Assembly: GCA_003165095.1 (NCBI GenBank)
Contig: PLSH01000363.1
Location: 1-5,668 of the forward strand
Reading direction: 5' to 3'
DNA length: 5,668 nt
Source of the DNA: Acidobacteriaceae bacterium
Lineage (GTDB): Bacteria > Acidobacteriota > Terriglobia > Terriglobales > Acidobacteriaceae
The notes under the pieces: model-generated
Databases searched by the model: none
The model's input: the letters and a program-made list of their open reading frames with translations, nothing else
What the model was told of the DNA's origin: nothing
Program-made: the position numbers and the translations under genes
In this document: positions 1-3,814 of the stretch, one piece after another
How the letters are laid out: each line of letters begins with the position of its first letter
Position numbering within the stretch: the first letter of the stretch is position 1

Positions 1-114
1 GGCGATCACGAAGCCGCGGAAGAGCTGAGCTCGAAGGCTCAGGACTACTCAATGGCAGCTTCTGAGAAAACACTTGAGATTGCGAAACACATCCTGGCCC
101 CTCTGAGGGCCTAG
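1..114 (+). CDS. C-terminal 37 residues of an unidentified helical protein (partial, 5' end outside window)
   Basis: Frame 1 is open from the window edge to TAG at 112-114. The visible tail is rich in Ala, Glu, Lys and Ser (it contains GDHEAAEELSSKAQDYSMAA) and should be amphipathic helix, with no Cys or recognisable catalytic motif. Small soil-bacterial proteins with repeated EAA/KAxEyS helices look similar, but the fragment is too short to assign a family or function. Coding status is inferred from three things: open frame, plausible composition, and a terminator-like hairpin placed exactly at its stop codon. The next gene starts 44 bases downstream on the same strand. Confidence 0.5.
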   Translation, partial: GDHEAAEELSSKAQDYSMAASEKTLEIAKHILAPLRA

Positions 115-122
115 GTTGTTTT
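93..122 (+). terminator. Probable intrinsic terminator overlapping the stop codon of the partial upstream gene
   Basis: CCTGGCCC (93-100) pairs with GGGCC-AGG (107-115, one bulged T at 112) around the six-base loop CTCTGA. The T-rich stretch TTGTTTT (116-122) follows directly. The stem includes the TAG stop. It would end transcription of the upstream gene just before the glycosyltransferase, whose transcript must then start inside the upstream gene's 3' end or depend on read-through. Seen by eye; no folding energy was computed. Confidence 0.55.
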
Positions 123-144
123 CGACTCGCAACCTGACGATCGT

Positions 145-149
145 GGGAG
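145..149 (+). promoter_or_regulatory. Ribosome binding site that decides the glycosyltransferase start
   Basis: GGGAG at 145-149 lies directly against the first ATG at 150, which is too close for initiation there. It is nine bases from the in-frame ATG at 159, a normal distance. This favours 159 as the real start and removes three residues from the longest reading. Confidence 0.6.
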
Positions 150-158
150 ATGTGCGGA

Positions 159-1496
159 ATGGCCGCTTCAGATACCTTTTTGAATTCACAATCAAACCGC
201 CTCATCTATCCCGAAGCGCGGCGCAGGATATTCGGAGTCGATTCAGCTTCCTCTCTTCAGTTGGCGCCTCGCCCGCTTCGACCGGTCAGGATAGCGGTGA
301 TTGGGAATCATCTTCCGAGGCAGTGTGGAATTGCGACCTTCACCACAGATTTGTGCGACGCGATCTCTGCCGAATACGGGGCCGCCCAGCTATCGGTGGT
401 AGCTGTCAACGACGGGCACTCATCCTACTCGTATCCGCGGCGGGTGCGATTCCAGATCAACGAAGGCGACCTCGCGTCCTACCGGGCGGCCGCCGGCTTC
501 TTGAATGCGAGCAACGTCGATCTGGTGTGCCTGCAGCATGAATACGGCATCTTCGGAGGTAAATCCGGAAACCACATCATGGAGTTGCTGAAGCACCTTG
601 AAATGCCGGTAATCACAACTCTGCATACGGTGCTTCGTGAGCCCAATCTGGACCAACGGGTTGTGATGCACAAGATTGCCGCACGCTCCCAGCGCCTCAT
701 CGTCATGAGCCAATACTCCTCTCGCATTTTGCAGGAGGTCTACAGGGTCCCGGCCGGGAAGATCGATTTGATTCCTCATGGCATCCCCGATCTGCCTTTT
801 GAGCAGCCCGATGTTTACAAGGAACTTTTCTCTTGCCAGGGCAAAAGTGTCCTTCTCACGTTTGGGCTGCTTTCTCCTAACAAAGGGTTCGAAAGCGTGA
901 TCCAGGCCATGCCGGGCATCCTCACCAGTCACAGCAATGCCGTCTACATGATTGCTGGCGCCACTCACCCGCACGTCTGGGCCCGTGAAGGGGATCGCTA
1001 CAGGCTCGAGTTACAGGCCCTGGCGAAGAAACTGGAAGTGGAACGGCAGGTCCTGTTCATCAACCGGTTCGTCACTCCTCTCGAGATGGCTTCGCTGGTC
1101 GGCTCGGCCGACATTTACATCACGCCCTACTGTCATGAAGCGCAAGCTGTATCGGGAACCCTGGCATATGCCATGGGCGCTGGGAAGGCCATTATCTCCA
1201 CTCCTTACTGGCACGCCGCGGAGTTGCTCGACCAGGGACGCGGAATGCTGGTGCCATTTGACAACCCAGCCGCCATCGCAACAGCGGCAACTGCGCTCCT
1301 GGCCAACCATGAAACACGCCAGGCGATGCGCGAACGTGCCTACCTCTATGCTCGGCCTATGATCTGGAAGCAGGTAGCGCAGTCCTATATGGCCGCTTTC
1401 CTGCGGGCTCGCGCCTATAGCGCACCACCGGTTCATGTGAGGTTTGCCGTCCAGGCTGGTGCAAGAGATACCGAACAACGCGTCGCGAATCTCTGA
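159..1496 (+). CDS. Family 4 glycosyltransferase (GT-B fold, glycosyl transferase group 1)
   Basis: This predicted cytoplasmic or membrane-associated enzyme transfers a sugar from a nucleotide-sugar donor to an unknown acceptor, probably in exopolysaccharide, glycoconjugate or envelope synthesis. From ATG 159 it has 445 residues, a usual GT4 length. After a variable 40-residue leader, the first Rossmann-like domain opens with a hydrophobic strand and PRQCGIATF (residues 53-61), the glycine-rich start typical of one GT4 clade. QHEYGIFGG (126-134) and LHT (155-157) follow. The inter-domain IPHGIPD is at 205-211. The donor-binding domain has FGLLSPNKG (235-243) and E327 followed by SGTLAYAMGAGKAII (332-346). 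Two positions differ from textbook GT4: the Arg of the usual GR..KG donor motif is Leu, although Lys242 is kept, and the second Glu of E-x7-E is Leu. From memory, both occur in this SGTLAYAxGAGKA clade, so activity is still expected. There is no signal peptide or membrane segment. An ATG at 150 is the alternative start. The family is secure; the substrate is unknown. Confidence 0.93.
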   Translation: MAASDTFLNSQSNRLIYPEARRRIFGVDSASSLQLAPRPLRPVRIAVIGNHLPRQCGIATFTTDLCDAISAEYGAAQLSVVAVNDGHSSYSYPRRVRFQINEGDLASYRAAAGFLNASNVDLVCLQHEYGIFGGKSGNHIMELLKHLEMPVITTLHTVLREPNLDQRVVMHKIAARSQRLIVMSQYSSRILQEVYRVPAGKIDLIPHGIPDLPFEQPDVYKELFSCQGKSVLLTFGLLSPNKGFESVIQAMPGILTSHSNAVYMIAGATHPHVWAREGDRYRLELQALAKKLEVERQVLFINRFVTPLEMASLVGSADIYITPYCHEAQAVSGTLAYAMGAGKAIISTPYWHAAELLDQGRGMLVPFDNPAAIATAATALLANHETRQAMRERAYLYARPMIWKQVAQSYMAAFLRARAYSAPPVHVRFAVQAGARDTEQRVANL

Positions 1497-1593
1497 ACGC
1501 TTCCAAAATGCAAGTTCTCGCGCAATCCTCAAATTGTGAGCGATTCGGAACCGTCACCCGCTTGCCAGTTCAGCATACCTGCAAACAGGCACT

Positions 1594-1622
1594 GCGGGAT
1601 GCTCGGGCAAAGAGCATTCTGC
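1594..1622. terminator. Strong stem-loop between convergent genes, possible bidirectional terminator without T tract
   Basis: GCGGGATGCTC (1594-1604) can pair with GAGCATTCTGC (1612-1622) over 11 base pairs, including two G-T wobbles, around the loop GGGCAAA. It sits between the 3' end of the glycosyltransferase (1496) and the 3' end of the receiver gene (1679), where a shared transcription end is expected. Neither strand has a run of T after the stem, so a classic intrinsic terminator is doubtful; it could instead be an RNA 3'-end stabiliser. A smaller hairpin, CCTG-CAAA-CAGG, lies just beside it at 1578-1589. Confidence 0.4.
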
Positions 1623-1678
1623 CGCTCCCATGACCAGCAGACCCATTCGTGCCGTGGTATTTGCTCAGCCCGAGGCTT

Positions 1679-2326
1679 TCAACTGGCGCGTTGAGTAGCC
1701 TGCATATGAGAAGTGGCGAAGCGCGGAGCAGCCTGAAAACGCTGGGGACATGCCGCGTCCATTGGCTCGTCCACTCCGAAATGAATGATCCTGCGACAGA
1801 AGACGCAGCTGGCCTCGAGGATCAGGCTGCTCGCTTCGCTGATCGTCTGCGAAAAAGTTCTGAGACAATCCGGGCAGGCGATCGTCACACACTCCGCCCC
1901 CGCGGTATCGTGCCCGTTTCTTTGAATTGAGATAGGCTCGGGCGCTTCGCAATTCTGCCGATCTGCAAAGGGCACACTTTCAATCGCCTTCAAAAGGACA
2001 GCCACGCCGTTGCCCTTCTCGTAAAAAGCATCGGCCGTCACTCCGCAAGGGACCTGGTTTCCAGAGAATGCGCCGCTCATCGCTATCACCCGGATCGCTG
2101 GAAATCGGCGGCGAACTACCGAGAGCAATTCAAAGCCGGACATGCCCGGCATGTTGAGGTCGGAAAGCAGAATTTCCGGAATCTCCTGGCGCATCTCGAT
2201 CAGGGCCGCTAAGCCATCCGGCGCGCACCGGACGCGATGTCCGAGTACCCTGAAAATCTCCGCAAGGGAGGTTCGAACGGATTCCTCATCCTCTACGATC
2301 AAGATTGAGGCTTTGAGATCTGGCAT
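1679..2326 (-). CDS. Response-regulator receiver protein with C-terminal CxxC...CxxC zinc-ribbon-like module
   Basis: From ATG 2326 it has 215 residues. Residues 7-117 form a CheY-like receiver: acidic pair E12-D13 plus E14-E15, phosphoacceptor Asp56 in LSDLNMPGMSG, Ser84 in the MSG switch strand, and Lys104. The usual Lys-Pro is Lys-Gly here. After a linker, residues 146-180 hold CPDC (151-154) and CVFC (174-177), a spacing that fits a zinc ribbon; Cys146 is also nearby. There is no helix-turn-helix, kinase or cyclase output domain, so it may act by protein contact or through the zinc module. The last 30 or so residues look disordered. It follows the Crp/Fnr-type gene by 66 bp on the same strand and is probably co-transcribed with it; its cognate kinase is not in the window. 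A TTG at 2347 would add seven residues but has no ribosome binding site. The receiver assignment is secure; the metal site and output are inferred. Confidence 0.9.
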   Translation of the reverse strand: MPDLKASILIVEDEESVRTSLAEIFRVLGHRVRCAPDGLAALIEMRQEIPEILLSDLNMPGMSGFELLSVVRRRFPAIRVIAMSGAFSGNQVPCGVTADAFYEKGNGVAVLLKAIESVPFADRQNCEAPEPISIQRNGHDTAGAECVTIACPDCLRTFSQTISEASSLILEASCVFCRRIIHFGVDEPMDAACPQRFQAAPRFATSHMQATQRAS

Positions 2327-2332
2327 TTCTCG

Positions 2333-2336
2333 CTCC
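2333..2336 (-). promoter_or_regulatory. Ribosome binding site deciding the receiver gene start
   Basis: On the - strand, GGAG stands six bases before the ATG at 2326-2324. It supports this ATG over the upstream in-frame TTG at 2347. Confidence 0.6.
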
Positions 2337-2392
2337 GATGAACACAATTGATATTTCCCGCCAGTATGTCAGCCCTTCACTCGCAATTCTGG

Positions 2393-3142
2393 TCATTTAT
2401 GATCGGCACTTGCGATCTTGGTATGCTTCGAAGCGCGCCGCCGGCCATCGGGGACGCCAGGCTTCGCTGCATCATCGTCAGGCATTCGATCATGGAGAAC
2501 TACTTTCAGTAAAGATTTGTGAACGCAAATGCGGCCGTTGTATTCGATCAAGCCCAGCTTGCGGAATCGATTCATGAAAAAGCTCACGCGAGAACGCGTA
2601 GTTCCAATCATTTCCGCAAGCGTCTCTTGAGAGATGGGCGGAATCAGCGTCTCCGGCTCGCCCGGCTCACCGAACTCGGCCATCAACAGAAGAATCCTGG
2701 CCAAACGCTTCTCACTGGAGTTGAAAAGTTGATCGACAAGGTCGGCTTGGCTCCGCATACTGCGCGCCAATAGGAACTTCAAAAACAAGTCGGAGAACTG
2801 ATGTTCTCGGTGCATTACCCGGATCATCTCTTTCCGGCCTATCTTGAGTGCCGAGCAGGCGGTGATGGCGCTGGCCGTGGATAGACGCAACCCCGGTTCT
2901 GCTGTTAGCGCTTCTTCTCCCACAAATTCGTGCGGCACGAGTAGAGTCACCGTGGCTTCCTTGCCGGCTGTCGAAACGACAGTGATCTTTGCGCGGCCCT
3001 TTTGAAGATAAAAAACCGAGTCCGCTGGATCTCCCTGTAAAAAGAAAGCCTGCTTCGGCTTCAGTTCAACGATCCTTCGGCCCAATCCTGCGCCGGCGAG
3101 GAATGCTGCCAGATCGAACGAGGTTTGAGCAGAGCGGGTCAT
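2393..3142 (-). CDS. Crp/Fnr-family transcriptional regulator
   Basis: This is a cytoplasmic DNA-binding regulator of 249 residues from ATG 3142. Residues 10-125 form a cyclic-nucleotide-binding beta-roll: FFLQGDPADSVFYLQKGRAK (33-52) is the family entry motif, and FVGEEALTAEPGLRLST (73-89) is the phosphate-cassette region. Glu76 and Arg86 have the same spacing as Glu72 and Arg82 of E. coli Crp, but the residue after the Arg is Leu rather than Ser, so the ligand is uncertain. The dimer helix (about 115-145) leads to a winged helix-turn-helix with ISQETLAEMIGTTRSRVSFF (170-189) and the wing LIEYNGRICVH. Only two Cys are present, so it is not an Fe-S oxygen sensor like FNR. The tail after residue 220 is polar and basic (GRRRASKHTK), longer than in Crp and probably disordered. 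The longest reading starts at a TTG (3301), but its extra 53 residues do not fit the family and the ribosome site lies at 3142. The receiver gene follows after 66 bp. Targets are unknown; self-regulation is possible. Confidence 0.93.
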   Translation of the reverse strand: MTRSAQTSFDLAAFLAGAGLGRRIVELKPKQAFFLQGDPADSVFYLQKGRAKITVVSTAGKEATVTLLVPHEFVGEEALTAEPGLRLSTASAITACSALKIGRKEMIRVMHREHQFSDLFLKFLLARSMRSQADLVDQLFNSSEKRLARILLLMAEFGEPGEPETLIPPISQETLAEMIGTTRSRVSFFMNRFRKLGLIEYNGRICVHKSLLKVVLHDRMPDDDAAKPGVPDGRRRASKHTKIASADHK

Positions 3143-3149
3143 TCTTAGG

Positions 3150-3155
3150 CCACCT
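3150..3155 (-). promoter_or_regulatory. Ribosome binding site deciding the Crp/Fnr-type gene start
   Basis: On the - strand, AGGTGG (within AAAGGTGG) stands seven bases before the ATG at 3142-3140, exactly where the family's protein alignment would begin. It argues against the 53-codon upstream extension. Confidence 0.65.
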
Positions 3156-3225
3156 TTCGGCACTACGGCATCGAAGGAAGATATCGTGGGCCTCGAACAC
3201 GGGAATCGGCTACACTCCAGTCGAT

Positions 3226-3245
3226 ACCATTTTTTTATGAATGGT
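3226..3245. repeat. Short A/T-rich inverted repeat in the leader of the Crp/Fnr-type gene
   Basis: ACCATT (3226-3231) and AATGGT (3240-3245) are exact inverted copies around an eight-base A/T-rich centre. It lies 84-103 bases upstream of the regulator's start codon, so it could be an operator or a weak hairpin in the leader RNA. Arms this short can arise by chance. Confidence 0.3.
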
Positions 3246-3257
3246 TTAGAGCGTCTG

Positions 3258-3293
3258 TATCCTTCTATACATGTGTGTCGTTTATCGAACACA
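3258..3293 (-). promoter_or_regulatory. Candidate promoter and operator region of the Crp/Fnr-type gene, with imperfect palindrome at 3274-3293
   Basis: On the - strand, TGTGTTCG-ATAAA-CGA-CACA (3293-3274) is an inverted repeat with one unpaired base in one arm. Its TGTG...CACA ends recall Crp-type operators, although the spacing is wider than the E. coli Crp consensus. A weak sigma70-like pair overlaps it: TTGTGT, then TGTATA 17 bases later or TATAGA 19 bases later. The region is locally A/T-rich and lies about 130-150 bases upstream of the regulator's start, so autoregulation by the downstream protein is a reasonable inference. Neither promoter nor operator is proved by the sequence alone. 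Confidence 0.3.
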
Positions 3294-3349
3294 AGGCCCA
3301 ACCCGAACTGCTTCGTCCAAGCGCGTACAAAAAGCCATCCCCTGTGTCT

Positions 3350-3604
3350 TTCAACCCGCGAAAGCTACTCCACATCTCCAGGCACTCTGACACTCACCGT
3401 CCTCGAGGTTGATTTGGTTGATTCCCGAGTGAACTGGCCCGCGAAGTGCACCGAGATCACTTTGCACTGGCCTTCGATCGACAGGAGCTGGAGGCGCGCA
3501 TCGAGCAATTTCGCGACCTTTCAAAGTCGGACGCTGTTATTAGGGAACGTTTCGACCTCTCTGATACTAATGTGTGGCGACTACACCAAGAAAGGAAAAT
3601 GCTC
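3350..3604 (+). pseudogene. Possible decayed coding remnant (low confidence)
   Basis: One + strand frame reads from 3350 with stops at 3410-3412 and 3419-3421, then stays open. It contains ELAREVHRDHFALAFDRQEL, then EARIEQFRDLSKSDAV and SDTNVWRLHQERK, an amphipathic charged composition that looks more protein-like than a random frame. The only nearby starts are weak: a GTG at 3446 without a Shine-Dalgarno sequence. After about 3604 the same frame turns into a basic, Arg/His-rich, unlikely sequence. I recognise no family. It could be the remains of a displaced gene or simply a chance open frame. Confidence 0.25.
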
Positions 3605-3795
3605 GCGTCAAATGACGGGTGGCACAGATTCGTTGTTAGGGGCAATCCGCCGTATGTCCGAATCCAAACCCTAAATCGGCATCGTCGTCGAAGAGTGGCC
3701 CACGCGTTGAAGCTTTTTCTCCGTTTGACCAGCCACTCGCCCAGACAAAATGTTTCTGGATTGCCGGCCAATCAGGCTTCAGCCTCGGTGAAATA

Positions 3796-3814
3796 GCCAA
3801 CAACAGTTATTGGC
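3796..3814 (-). terminator. Hairpin overlapping the stop codon of the HEAT-like protein gene, possible terminator
   Basis: On the - strand, GCCAATA and TGTTGGC can form seven pairs (one a G-T wobble) around the loop ACTGT. The stem and loop include the TAA stop (3809-3807). TATTTCA follows, a poor T tract, so termination may be weak. The position suits the end of this transcript before the long gene-free stretch. Confidence 0.4.

Larger units (their letters stand above)
3143..3806. other. 664-bp region without a convincing intact gene
   Basis: This stretch separates two genes on the - strand. The half nearer the Crp/Fnr-type gene (3143-3300) holds its ribosome site and the inverted repeats listed separately. 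The centre (about 3350-3600) holds a possible coding remnant on the + strand. About 3600-3795 shows no element I can name. Open frames on either strand lack ribosome sites and family motifs. I see no tRNA, transposase or tandem repeat. Confidence 0.6.

Noticed and set aside
1532..1542. AATTGTGAGCG, identical to the left half of the E. coli lac operator
   Set aside because: The right half does not follow, the site is between two convergent 3' ends where an operator has no gene to control, and an 11-base match can arise by chance.
420..1557. Long open frames antisense to or overlapping the glycosyltransferase (- strand 420-974, 1011-1532, 479-727 and + strand 952-1362)
   Set aside because: They are out-of-frame shadows of a high-GC gene, with no family motif and no ribosome site; the + strand frame at 150/159 has clear GT4 motifs throughout.
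2393..3142. FNR-type oxygen sensor identity for the Crp/Fnr-family protein
   Set aside because: Only two cysteines are present and there is no N-terminal cysteine cluster, so no 4Fe-4S site can form in the FNR manner.
3143..3301. N-terminal extension of the Crp/Fnr-type protein from a TTG at 3301
   Set aside because: The added 53 residues are not protein-like for this family, there is a good ribosome site for ATG 3142, and the extension covers the probable promoter.
3457..3771. - strand open frame in the gap between the Crp-type gene and the HEAT-like gene
   Set aside because: It is Arg/Ser/Cys-rich with no domain pattern and no convincing ribosome site; best read as the antisense of the possible remnant on the + strand.
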